Of a DNA stretch of 64,000 nucleotides, positions 1 to 6,419 are shown piece after piece. Where the stretch lies: IMG/VR virus record IMGVR_UViG_3300009181_000043, positions 1 to 64,000 of that record, one strand, 5' to 3'. How positions within the stretch are numbered: the first letter of the stretch is position 1; each line of letters starts with the position of its first letter. The stretch comes from a virus. A model generated the notes under the pieces. It searched no databases. It was not told where the DNA came from and worked only from the letters and a program-made list of their open reading frames with translations. The position numbers and the translations under genes were made by a program.

Positions 1-26
1 ACCGTTTTTTGATTTAACAATGTGCG

Positions 27-104
27 TGTTGGGTGGAAACGTCCAACAGCGTGAGGGACACGATACACCCCTGTATGTCTGACCCGGACGAATCTGATCC
101 AGAT
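27..104 (+). ncRNA. Candidate structured RNA (tandem hairpins)
   Basis: Four hairpins follow each other with almost no spacer. They are TGTTGGG/TCCAACA (27-33/42-48), CGTG/CACG (50-53/59-62, loop AGGGA), ATACA/TGTAT (63-67/72-76, loop CCCC) and ATCTG/CAGAT (92-96/100-104). The AGGGA and CCCC loops are complementary (GGG with CCC), so a kissing interaction or pseudoknot is possible. The strand is assumed from the neighbouring tRNA and tmRNA. I do not recognise a known RNA family, and short helices of this size also arise by chance. Confidence 0.3.
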
Positions 105-359
105 AGGATAGGGTTGAATTTTTAGATTTGATTGTTAGTGTATAGAATTATAGCACAATACCCGTGTGAGGGTATAGGAGACTGACGTTGGTGGGTTAGA
201 CAGTAATGGAACGTTTTTCGTGAGATCCCCATATATTCGCAAGTCACAGTCATCCAATTTAACACAAACACCCGATAGGAGGATTCCGTAAGGGTTTGGG
301 CGCATGTGCCGCATTGCTTTTTAGCGTATAATAGCACGGTTTGTGTTTTTAGATTTACA

Positions 360-387
360 TTGACAAACAATAAAATTGTGGTAGACT
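360..387 (+). promoter_or_regulatory. Sigma70-like promoter
   Basis: A perfect -35 TTGACA (360-365), a 16-nt spacer and -10 TAGACT (382-387) end 6 nt before the ATG at 394. Transcription would start at or next to the start codon. The same arrangement is seen upstream of 2420 and of the minus-strand gene at 63277. Confidence 0.6.
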
Positions 388-393
388 GTGTAT

Positions 394-621
394 ATGAAAA
401 ATGTTTTATGCACCATGATTTTGATTGGTGGATTTGTATTTGCTGGTGAGATTGTGAAACAAGACACTACACTACCGATTACTGTGTATATGATACGAAA
501 TGGAGACACAGATCGTACTATTCATCGTGTGTTTTTAACAGAAAAAGCTGCTAAACGTTATGTTAATGATTATAAAGAGAGTCACGCATACGAATATGAA
601 GCAGTCTTACTCAAGGAATAA
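394..621 (+). CDS. Small secreted or membrane-associated protein
   Basis: A 75-residue protein with a hydrophobic N-terminus (Lys-Asn followed by a Val/Leu/Ile/Phe-rich stretch ending near Phe-Ala-Gly) that looks like a signal peptide or membrane anchor. The rest is hydrophilic, with tyrosines and charged residues. ATG at 394 is preferred over an in-frame GTG at 388, which would overlap the promoter region. No family is recognised. It stands alone between a promoter and the tRNA/tmRNA cluster, so it may be an early accessory or host-interaction gene. That role is a guess from size and position. Confidence 0.55.
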   Translation: MKNVLCTMILIGGFVFAGEIVKQDTTLPITVYMIRNGDTDRTIHRVFLTEKAAKRYVNDYKESHAYEYEAVLLKE

Positions 622-661
622 CTATTTATTGAGAGTGGTGGGTTTAATTTTTAAGGTATAA

Positions 662-734
662 TTGCTGGGGCTTCGGCAAGCGGTTGATCCTCATAAGATC
701 GGTCAAGCGGGGTCGGCACCCGTACCAGCAACCA
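662..734 (+). tRNA. Atypical tRNA-Met-like (anticodon CAU)
   Basis: The anticodon arm is clear: stem TGATC/GATCG around loop CTCATAA, giving anticodon CAT at 692-694. The T arm is GCGGG/CCCGT with loop GTCGGCA, where T54 is replaced by G. The acceptor strands TTGCTGG/CCAGCAA pair and CCA is encoded at 732-734. The D region is abnormal: only about 15 nt separate the acceptor and anticodon stems, enough for a mini-hairpin GCTT-CGGC-AAGC instead of a normal D arm. If A731 is the discriminator, the last acceptor pair is a G-A mismatch. It could be tRNA-Met, tRNA-Ile2 (CAU read after lysidine modification) or a decayed tRNA. Confidence 0.6.
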
Positions 735-756
735 TTTTTGTTCTTTGTAAATTTAC

Positions 757-1144
757 GGGCGTGTACTGGTTTCGATTTGAGTATACGTTCATTGTATGCA
801 CGCAGAAGATGATGGTTGGCTTCTCTAAAGACCCATTAAAACATTAACCGCTGAGGAAAATGTAGTGAGCTACGACTTCTCTTACGAGAACGTCGGCGCA
901 GTTGCAGCCTAATATTGGTTGCCCGTTTGTTCGGTGAGAGTTCGGTAATCGAAACAAATGTCATTTACGGACTAGAACTGAAAACAGTGATTTGTGGTTT
1001 CAGTTGACATCTTACAAATCTTAAGAACAACATTTTTTGACAATATTAGATTGTTGTTCCTAACAAATTCAAAATTGTAAAAGCGTGTAGAGTGCGATGA
1101 TACAATAGTCAAAGACGAGGGTTCAACTCCCTCCACGTCCACCA
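757..1144 (+). ncRNA. ssrA: tmRNA (trans-translation RNA)
   Basis: A complete one-piece tmRNA of about 388 nt. The 5' strand GGGCGTG (757-763) pairs with CACGTCC (1134-1140), and position 3 forms the G-U pair used for alanylation. It is followed by the conserved CTGGTTTCGA segment. The T arm GAGGG-TTCAACT-CCCTC lies at 1117-1133 and ACCA at 1141-1144 is encoded. The tag reading frame starts at GCT 850 after TTAACC and ends at TAA 910-912, giving AEENVVSYDFSYENVGAVAA. The Val-Ala-Ala end is typical of degradation tags. It would rescue stalled ribosomes with SmpB, which must come from the host because no smpB is visible here. Confidence 0.93.
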
Positions 1145-1150
1145 ATTATG

Positions 1151-1190
1151 AGCCACGACATTACTTAAAAATGATGTCGTGGCTTTTTAT
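1151..1190 (+). terminator. Rho-independent terminator after tmRNA
   Basis: An 11-bp perfect stem AGCCACGACAT/ATGTCGTGGCT (1151-1161/1174-1184) is followed by TTTTATTTT. It lies 7 nt after the tmRNA CCA end. Confidence 0.9.
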
Positions 1191-1199
1191 TTTCTATAT

Positions 1200-1209
1200 C
1201 TATTTATAG
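1200..1209 (+). promoter_or_regulatory. Putative late promoter octamer (CTATTTATAG)
   Basis: TATTTATA at 1201-1208 ends 3 nt before the ATG at 1212. It is the reverse complement of the T4 late promoter TATAAATA and recurs just upstream of many genes in this window. Confidence 0.5.
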
Positions 1210-1211
1210 TT

Positions 1212-1670
1212 ATGAGCGATTTAACCACCGAAAAAAATGATAGATGTGTGCGGATTGCCAAGCGCAAATACAAAAAATGGCCTAGCGCATATGCAAGTGG
1301 TGCTGTAGTCAAATGTCGTCAAGGCAAGATTTGGAAAGGCGTCAGCGAAGAAGTTGTGGATGAAGGTGGATTCAACAAAGAAAAGTCGCAAGGACTGCAT
1401 GGTTGGTTTGCTCGACGTGGTGGTAAAGGTGGCAAAGGTTGGGTAGATTGTAATACATGTAGAAAAGATCCCAAGACTGGCCAAAAGAAATGCAAAGCGT
1501 GTGGTCGCCAAGCAGGTGAGAAGCGAGCCAAATATCCAGCGTGTCGTCCAACACCAAGTCAATGTACCAAAACCGGAGTCAAGAATAAAAAGGGTCCAAG
1601 CACAGCTTCTTGGAAACAAAAAAACGAAACCCTTGATTACGCAACAATAGCCAAAGAGTTGTATTTGTAA
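1212..1670 (+). CDS. DUF5872-like cysteine-rich basic protein
   Basis: A 152-residue, lysine- and cysteine-rich protein. The N-terminal third contains the segment WPSAYASGAVVKCRQGKIWK, which I recognise from phage proteins of the DUF5872 type. It is followed by a glycine-rich basic linker and a cluster of cysteines (CNTC, CKAC, PAC, SQC) that may bind zinc. Function is unknown, and a nucleic-acid or virion-DNA-associated role would fit the charge. An upstream start at 1179 lies inside the tmRNA terminator hairpin and is rejected. ATG 1212 sits 3 nt after the octamer TATTTATA. Confidence 0.75.
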   Translation: MSDLTTEKNDRCVRIAKRKYKKWPSAYASGAVVKCRQGKIWKGVSEEVVDEGGFNKEKSQGLHGWFARRGGKGGKGWVDCNTCRKDPKTGQKKCKACGRQAGEKRAKYPACRPTPSQCTKTGVKNKKGPSTASWKQKNETLDYATIAKELYL

Positions 1671-1675
1671 TTTGT

Positions 1676-2089
1676 ATGAGAATCTACAGTTTGCTTTATG
1701 AGACCAGCATATATGACTATTTGATTTGGGAACCCCAAGGCAAACTTAAGCATATTGCGGACACACTTGACACATTCAATAAATTTACATCCAATGATTT
1801 GTTCAGAGGCATGTCCAAAAAAGAATTGGGTGTATTGCAACGCCATGGTAAAGTGACTTCCAAGGGCAAGGGCAACACCCGCAACATCTATGGGAGTTAT
1901 CTTGCGAGTGATTTCAAATTGAGTGCGAGATTTGCTTTGGTAAACTACAGAGACAAAGGTGAAGGTGTTGTGATCGTAGTGGATAAAAATAAGTTACCAG
2001 ACTTAAAAACTGTTGATGATGGTAACTTTGTTACTACTTATATTCCGATAGAAGCAGTCAAACAAATTATAGATTTATCAAAGTTATGA
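1676..2089 (+). CDS. ADP-ribosyltransferase-like small protein
   Basis: A 137-residue protein. Its centre has LFRGMSKKEL, then KVTSKGKG...GSYLASDFKLSARFA, then a hydrophobic strand GEGVVIVVDKNKL. This order (an RG strand, an S-containing turn, a helix with alternating Ala, then a beta strand) resembles small ADP-ribosyltransferase-like domains found in phages, which use Arg, Ser and Glu motifs. A catalytic EXE or QXE motif is not obvious, so activity is uncertain. Its last codon overlaps the next ATG (ATGA), indicating translational coupling. The fold call is inference from pattern only. Confidence 0.6.
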   Translation: MRIYSLLYETSIYDYLIWEPQGKLKHIADTLDTFNKFTSNDLFRGMSKKELGVLQRHGKVTSKGKGNTRNIYGSYLASDFKLSARFALVNYRDKGEGVVIVVDKNKLPDLKTVDDGNFVTTYIPIEAVKQIIDLSKL

Positions 2090-2280
2090 GCAATACAATT
2101 AAAATTTCAAAAGCAGATGCACAAAAGAAGGTGTATGAATTGACCGAAACGTTGCTGTTCACCAAAAAGGATTTTAAGGATGTGGCAACTGGATACAAGG
2201 AACGTATCAAAGAAATTGAAAATGAAATCAAGGCTGTGGTAGAAGAGTCTGGTACTGTTACACCAACATCTACACCATAA
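2086..2280 (+). CDS. Small coiled-coil hypothetical protein
   Basis: A 64-residue protein, mostly alpha-helical by composition (many Lys, Glu and Ala with hydrophobics in heptad-like spacing), ending in a short Thr/Pro tail. It starts inside the stop of the previous gene (ATGA), so the two are probably made together, and a terminator follows directly. Family not recognised. Confidence 0.65.
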   Translation: MSNTIKISKADAQKKVYELTETLLFTKKDFKDVATGYKERIKEIENEIKAVVEESGTVTPTSTP

Positions 2281-2286
2281 AAATCA

Positions 2287-2317
2287 AGACACGCTTTTTT
2301 TACGGCGTGTCTTTTTC
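2287..2317 (+). terminator. Rho-independent terminator
   Basis: Stem AGACACGC/GCGTGTCT (2287-2294/2305-2312) with a T-rich loop, followed by TTTTCTTTTT. It closes the 1212-2280 operon. Confidence 0.85.
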
Positions 2318-2383
2318 TTTTTAGACAGCTTTGATTCAACAGGTTTTTTATCAACTAGAATGCTCTGTATAAATTTTTTAACG

Positions 2384-2411
2384 TTGACTTTCAGACTATT
2401 TGCCATATAAT
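2384..2411 (+). promoter_or_regulatory. Sigma70-like promoter
   Basis: TTGACT (2384-2389), a 16-nt spacer and a perfect TATAAT (2406-2411) end 8 nt before the ATG at 2420. The predicted start of transcription falls on or beside the start codon. Confidence 0.65.
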
Positions 2412-2419
2412 TAAATAGT

Positions 2420-2815
2420 ATGGTGAAAGTTAAAACCACGACACAAAAGTCTAGAAAAAAACAACAAGAAATTGTTGTTGATAATCAAATATCTAAACTG
2501 TCCAAAAGTTTGGAGATAGTGTGGATCAGCTACACACCAAATAGTTCAAAATATTTGGTGTACAAAAATATTCCGCTTGAGTTGCTTGTGGATGAAACCA
2601 CAGAAAAGGGTCGTAAAGTAATGGTATCTATATATCCAGACGGTCACGATGTATATTTGGTTGAATACCAAAGACCCGGCACAAAATCTTTTCCATTCGG
2701 CGGAACCAAAATTTACAATAAGACACTGGGAGAAAGTAGATATGTTTATCCTGCGGCTGTAGTCAAACACAAGGATATTCAATATTTTAATCGTATAATT
2801 GACGATTCTGATTGA
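2420..2815 (+). CDS. Hypothetical protein
   Basis: A 131-residue protein with a basic N-terminal tail (about 20 residues rich in Lys, Thr and Gln) and a compact, beta-rich-looking body containing many Tyr, Val and Ile. No signal peptide or membrane segment. No family is recognised. It has its own sigma70-like promoter with essentially no 5' leader, which suggests early or middle expression, unlike the structural genes further right. Confidence 0.65.
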   Translation: MVKVKTTTQKSRKKQQEIVVDNQISKLSKSLEIVWISYTPNSSKYLVYKNIPLELLVDETTEKGRKVMVSIYPDGHDVYLVEYQRPGTKSFPFGGTKIYNKTLGESRYVYPAAVVKHKDIQYFNRIIDDSD

Positions 2816-2840
2816 CATCTGTGAACCTGTGTATTATTGT
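2812..2840 (+). promoter_or_regulatory. Possible sigma70-like promoter
   Basis: TTGACA (2812-2817), a 17-nt spacer and TATTGT (2835-2840) overlap the end of the previous gene. The region shares the 12-mer ATTGTGGTAGAC with the promoter at 360-387. It would serve the pair at 2893-3336 with a leader of about 45 nt. Confidence 0.35.
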
Positions 2841-2892
2841 GGTAGACAACAACATGTATTAGTACTAACAACAAACCCAATAGGTAGTAATT

Positions 2893-3111
2893 ATGCAAAT
2901 AAAACATAAGAAAATGGATAATAACATTGAGTCGAGTGAGGCACCAAGAGATCGGTATGCTGTGTTTCGCAACGGAGCCAGAGTATCAGATGAAGAATAT
3001 TCCAGTCGAGCAGATGCTCAAGGTGAGTATGATCATTGGAATCGTGTGATCACACGCTGGCCAGATAATAGCAAGTTGGAAATTGTCAACCTAGCAAGAA
3101 AGGGTAAATAA
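2893..3111 (+). CDS. Small hypothetical protein
   Basis: A 72-residue hydrophilic protein with a RYAVFRNGARVSDEEYSSRADA segment typical of small phage proteins of unknown role. A second in-frame ATG at 2914 would remove seven basic residues and is equally possible. The next gene starts 4 nt after its stop, so the two form one transcript. Confidence 0.6.
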   Translation: MQIKHKKMDNNIESSEAPRDRYAVFRNGARVSDEEYSSRADAQGEYDHWNRVITRWPDNSKLEIVNLARKGK

Positions 3112-3114
3112 TAT

Positions 3115-3336
3115 ATGGGACTACGAGAACAAATCAAAAACGCAACATCGGATACTGAAGTCACACAACTACTCGCAACTGGTAAATCATACGAGTTTGC
3201 ATCTGATAGAACCCAAAGCTCATGGAGATCCACTGCCACGTTCCGCCTCGCTGAATTGAGCAATCCGACTCCCGCACAAACCCCAAATAAACCGACTGAA
3301 TCAAAGAAGGGCAAGAAACCCAAAAAGTCGGCCTGA
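3115..3336 (+). CDS. Small hypothetical protein, basic tail
   Basis: A 73-residue protein. The first 50 residues are mixed charge with a likely helix (REQIKNATSDTEVTQLLATGK). The last 20 are Pro/Lys-rich (PTESKKGKKPKKSA) and probably disordered, perhaps nucleic-acid binding. It is coupled to the gene upstream by a 3-nt gap and is followed by a terminator. Function unknown. Confidence 0.6.
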   Translation: MGLREQIKNATSDTEVTQLLATGKSYEFASDRTQSSWRSTATFRLAELSNPTPAQTPNKPTESKKGKKPKKSA

Positions 3337-3364
3337 ATAAATAGTTGATACAAGTTGTTTAATT

Positions 3365-3403
3365 GAAGAAGGGCATCAAATAATGGTGCCCTTCTTCTTT
3401 TAG
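3365..3403 (+). terminator. Rho-independent terminator
   Basis: Perfect 11-bp stem GAAGAAGGGCA/TGCCCTTCTTC (3365-3375/3387-3397) followed by TTTTAGTTTT. Confidence 0.85.
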
Positions 3404-3409
3404 TTTTGG

Positions 3410-3419
3410 CTATTTATTA
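3410..3419 (+). promoter_or_regulatory. Putative late promoter octamer (CTATTTATTA)
   Basis: TATTTATT at 3411-3418 ends 4 nt before the ATG at 3423 and directly follows a terminator, as expected for a new transcription unit. Confidence 0.5.
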
Positions 3420-3422
3420 GAT

Positions 3423-3815
3423 ATGGCCAAGCCAAAAACGTTTCACCAAACATTGGAGCTACCATCGGCGTTTAGCGTGATGGATGATTATATCGGCAAA
3501 CATAAGTCAAAACTGACAGAGCAAGTTGTTGCGTCGATTGAGTTTGCGATCAATAATGATTTACCAACTGTAGAAGTGTTTAATTTTCAAGGCTCGGAAT
3601 TTATGGTGGTATTAAGTTCATCCACGTTCAAAGAGAACTTGGACAACATCATGGCCTACTATATCAGTACGGAACAATATGAGTTCTGTGCCCGTGTTAC
3701 TAACGTTCAAAAACTACTCAACAATGAAAAAACAAATGAGCAAAAGAAAAGACACAAGCCCAAAAATTCACCAAAATCCAAAAATAAAGGATACGATTCA
3801 GATCAAGACTGTTGA
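3423..3815 (+). CDS. Hypothetical protein upstream of phoH
   Basis: A 130-residue protein with a folded first 100 residues (MDDYIGKHKSKL..., then a strand VEVFNFQGSEFMVVL) and a basic, Lys/Asn/Pro-rich tail. The tail is encoded in a stretch that also encodes the N-terminus of phoH in another frame. The overlap is about 90 nt (3724-3815), long for a phage operon, so either phoH starts later or the tail is dispensable. Function unknown. Confidence 0.6.
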   Translation: MAKPKTFHQTLELPSAFSVMDDYIGKHKSKLTEQVVASIEFAINNDLPTVEVFNFQGSEFMVVLSSSTFKENLDNIMAYYISTEQYEFCARVTNVQKLLNNEKTNEQKKRHKPKNSPKSKNKGYDSDQDC

Positions 3816-4446
3816 GTTGACTGAAAAGCAAAAACAACTTATAGAAATTTTAAGAGACAAAAATACAAAATTGGTATTCATATCTGGCCCAGCTGGTACT
3901 TCAAAAACGTATACGTCTATTTTGGCTGGTTTACATTTGATCAATGACAAACGTGTCAGTGAGATGGTATATATTCGATCTGCTGTAGAAAGCAGTGACA
4001 GTAAGCTAGGATTTCTACCGGGTGAAATGGATGACAAAATGTTGCCATACATACAACCTTTGATTGACAAGTTGGAAGAGTTGTTGCCAAGATGCGACAT
4101 TGAAAAGTTAAAAATGGAAGAGCGTATTCATGGTGCGCCTGTCAATTTTTTGCGTGGTCTGAATTGGAATGCTAAGTGCATCGTTGCGGATGAAGCACAA
4201 AATATGACCAGAAAAGAGTTGATCACACTCATTACTCGGGTTGGAGAATTCAGTAAATTATTCGTGTGTGGTGATCCAGATCAAAGCGATATCAACGGAA
4301 AAAGTGGGTTAACCGGCATTGTTAATCTGTTTGATGATGATGAAAGTCGAGCCAATGGAATTCATATCTTTAAGTTTGACGAAGAAGATGTAGTTCGTAG
4401 TGGTTTGGTAAAATTCATACTAAAAAAACTCAAAAAGCTAACTTGA
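3724..4446 (+). CDS. phoH: PhoH-like P-loop ATPase
   Basis: A 240-residue PhoH-family protein. Walker A GPAGTSKT lies near residues 55-62, Walker B is IVADEAQN, and further family motifs are YIRSAVE, LGFLPG and VCGDPDQSD. PhoH proteins are ATPases found in many marine and freshwater phages, with a proposed role in RNA metabolism or phosphate stress. The actual phage role is unsettled. ATG 3724 is chosen because it gives a short basic leader before the domain, while a longer frame open from 3679 adds unrelated residues. The alternative downstream start AAACAAATG at 3736 is also possible. Confidence 0.9.
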   Translation: MKKQMSKRKDTSPKIHQNPKIKDTIQIKTVELTEKQKQLIEILRDKNTKLVFISGPAGTSKTYTSILAGLHLINDKRVSEMVYIRSAVESSDSKLGFLPGEMDDKMLPYIQPLIDKLEELLPRCDIEKLKMEERIHGAPVNFLRGLNWNAKCIVADEAQNMTRKELITLITRVGEFSKLFVCGDPDQSDINGKSGLTGIVNLFDDDESRANGIHIFKFDEEDVVRSGLVKFILKKLKKLT

Positions 4447-4468
4447 TTCATAATTATATGTATAACGT

Positions 4469-6388
4469 ATGTCAATATTGTCAAATAAAGGAAGAGTAAT
4501 CCCAAGTCTCGACAATTATGCAAATCCAGCCAGTGGGGATTTGCTGATTGTGCAAGACATGGCACGTAATAAAACCAAGAACATTACATTCTCTCAGGTA
4601 TCAGAAACTTTAGTAGGGTTGTTGCAAGGTGTCCCCGTAAATTTCACAGACACCGATAATAAATTTACTGGCTCATTCAAAGGTGGATTTGCCAAGTTTG
4701 ATTCTTATTTGACTGCATTGGAAACCGAACCCGGGTTGTTATTTTCTGTAAAAGGTACTGCCTTTTCTGCAACGGGTTTTCAAACAATCACGTTGGGTGG
4801 TACATCAACCATTACTCTGAATTCACCAACCGTTGTGGTTGGGCAGATTTTGAATGTTGGTGGTTTATTAACTGCATCCGGCGGAGTCGCTGGTAATCTC
4901 ACTGGTAATGTATCGGGTAACTTAACTGGCAATGTCGTGGGCAATGTCGTGGGTAATGTCACCGGTGATGTAAAAGGTGACATTTATGATAATGGTGGCA
5001 CTCAAAAAATACTAGACAATCGCACCAACAGAACAGCACTATTCAGAGGTAGCAGTAGTTATGCGAGTCGATCACTATCTTCAAGTCATGCGCGTGTTGC
5101 TGACTTGACCTATACTTGTGTAAGTCATACAACCACTGCGGACTTTGCAACATTGGCACGTAGTGCTAGTTATGCCAGCCAATCAAGATCGTCTTCATAT
5201 TTGCGATACACAGGAATTCCGAATGGTAGTTCAAGCTATGCATTGAGATCCGGTCTTGCTGATGTTGCGACATTCGCGTTGAGTATTGGTAATGCCAAAA
5301 CAGCTTCTTTCTTGGCGTGGGTTCCAGGTCAAGTTAACGGTACAGCAAGTTATGCTAGATCCGCAAGTGTATCACGCAGTTCCAGTTATGCGCTGTCATC
5401 AAGCTATTCATACAGTGGAAGCTATGCCACCAGCGCAAGTTATTTACCGATCACAACCATAAGTAAATTGTTAAACCAAACCCAGGGAGCTATCAATGTA
5501 AGATATCCGTTGGGAAATATTACGTATGGTAACTATCATTATTTTGTAAACTATGGTCGGGATAATGTTGGTCACTTGTTGAGACACAATATATTGACGA
5601 ATCAAGTCGAGATGATTGCATCGGGAGCAAGTAGCGGTCTTATTATTGGTGGTCATATTTCTATACATAACTTCGATTATGGTGCTGGAGCACTGGATCA
5701 CTTGGTTATGACCCAAAATGGGTGGATCTATGTTTTGAAAGAACCGGGGTCTGCAACTCCAGTGATGTTGCCACCAATCAATGTCAGTGGCGACTTTCAC
5801 CAACATCGATGTTTATATGTGAATACTGTTCCAACAACATACGATACGTCGGCCAGTGTCCTACATCCGACTTTTTATGTGGGTGTCAGCAGCAATGCTT
5901 CTGATTGTACAAACATGTATCTCTACAAGATATATTGGACGGGTGCGGCATATACTTATGTGCTAGTCCCCAATAACTGGAGCATGTTTACTACTACAAT
6001 TGCAAATTCAACTACATTTAGAAATATTGTGGGAACAACTCCGTTTAATCTATTGACCCAGATTTACAACCCGATTAAGAAGCGATTGTATTATTCCGAA
6101 AATTCTGTAGGATTGCTTCATATTTTTAATATTTCGGGTTTTGTTGGTGGTGCAAATTTGGGAGAATGGTGGAATCAAGTCAATGCTACTAAACTGCCAC
6201 AATTGACATATGAAAAAACAATTGCAATTTCTATTCCTGGTAGTAATTTTTGGACAAATGCTGAATGGGAGAGTTTTTCTCTGGAATATAATACAACTAC
6301 AGGCGACGAAAAATTCTTATGTTGGAACCGAATTGGATACGACAACGGTACAGGCACAGTTGGTCGAGTTGCTTGGATAGAATCATAA
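4469..6388 (+). CDS. Tail fibre or adhesin with SYA and TGN repeats
   Basis: A 639-residue structural protein. The N-terminus (about 1-60) has a SGDLLIVQDMARNKTKNITF motif also present, diverged, in the next gene, and it may be the attachment domain. Residues about 140-175 are NLTGN/VVGN/VTGD repeats. Residues about 190-325 are Ser/Tyr/Ala-rich repeats (SSYA, SASY). The C-terminal 300 residues are rich in Tyr, Gly, Asn and Thr, with a possible beta-propeller or receptor-binding fold. This mosaic is typical of fibres with repetitive shafts. The family is not certain. It is first of three adjacent adhesin genes. Confidence 0.75.
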   Translation: MSILSNKGRVIPSLDNYANPASGDLLIVQDMARNKTKNITFSQVSETLVGLLQGVPVNFTDTDNKFTGSFKGGFAKFDSYLTALETEPGLLFSVKGTAFSATGFQTITLGGTSTITLNSPTVVVGQILNVGGLLTASGGVAGNLTGNVSGNLTGNVVGNVVGNVTGDVKGDIYDNGGTQKILDNRTNRTALFRGSSSYASRSLSSSHARVADLTYTCVSHTTTADFATLARSASYASQSRSSSYLRYTGIPNGSSSYALRSGLADVATFALSIGNAKTASFLAWVPGQVNGTASYARSASVSRSSSYALSSSYSYSGSYATSASYLPITTISKLLNQTQGAINVRYPLGNITYGNYHYFVNYGRDNVGHLLRHNILTNQVEMIASGASSGLIIGGHISIHNFDYGAGALDHLVMTQNGWIYVLKEPGSATPVMLPPINVSGDFHQHRCLYVNTVPTTYDTSASVLHPTFYVGVSSNASDCTNMYLYKIYWTGAAYTYVLVPNNWSMFTTTIANSTTFRNIVGTTPFNLLTQIYNPIKKRLYYSENSVGLLHIFNISGFVGGANLGEWWNQVNATKLPQLTYEKTIAISIPGSNFWTNAEWESFSLEYNTTTGDEKFLCWNRIGYDNGTGTVGRVAWIES

Positions 6389-6419
6389 ACACACAACCAA
6401 TTTCCACAAATTATAACAT

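Larger units (their letters stand above)
1..387. other. Gene-poor leader region with hairpins
   Basis: No convincing protein gene is seen. The only long open frame is antisense, lacks a start signal and looks random. The stretch holds successive small hairpins (27-48, 50-62, 63-76, 92-104) and a 6-bp hairpin at 158-175 (ATACCC/GGGTAT). The 11-mer TTTTTAGATTT occurs near 118 and near 346. A perfect TATAAT lies at 327-332 without a good -35, and a complete sigma70-like promoter lies at 360-387. It precedes a tRNA/tmRNA cluster, so a structured RNA is plausible but unproven. Confidence 0.5.

Noticed and set aside
122-370. Antisense 82-residue open frame near the window start
   Set aside because: No start signal, family pattern or codon bias; the plus strand here holds hairpins and promoters.
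662-847. Plus-strand open frame over the tRNA and tmRNA
   Set aside because: It overlaps well-supported RNA genes, so the reading frame is chance.
1179-1211. Upstream start of the DUF5872-like gene
   Set aside because: This start lies within the tmRNA terminator hairpin and adds hydrophobic residues unlike the family.
2835-2860. TAGAC box shared with 382 and 40101
   Set aside because: Positions relative to the -35 differ between copies, so a common element is not supported.
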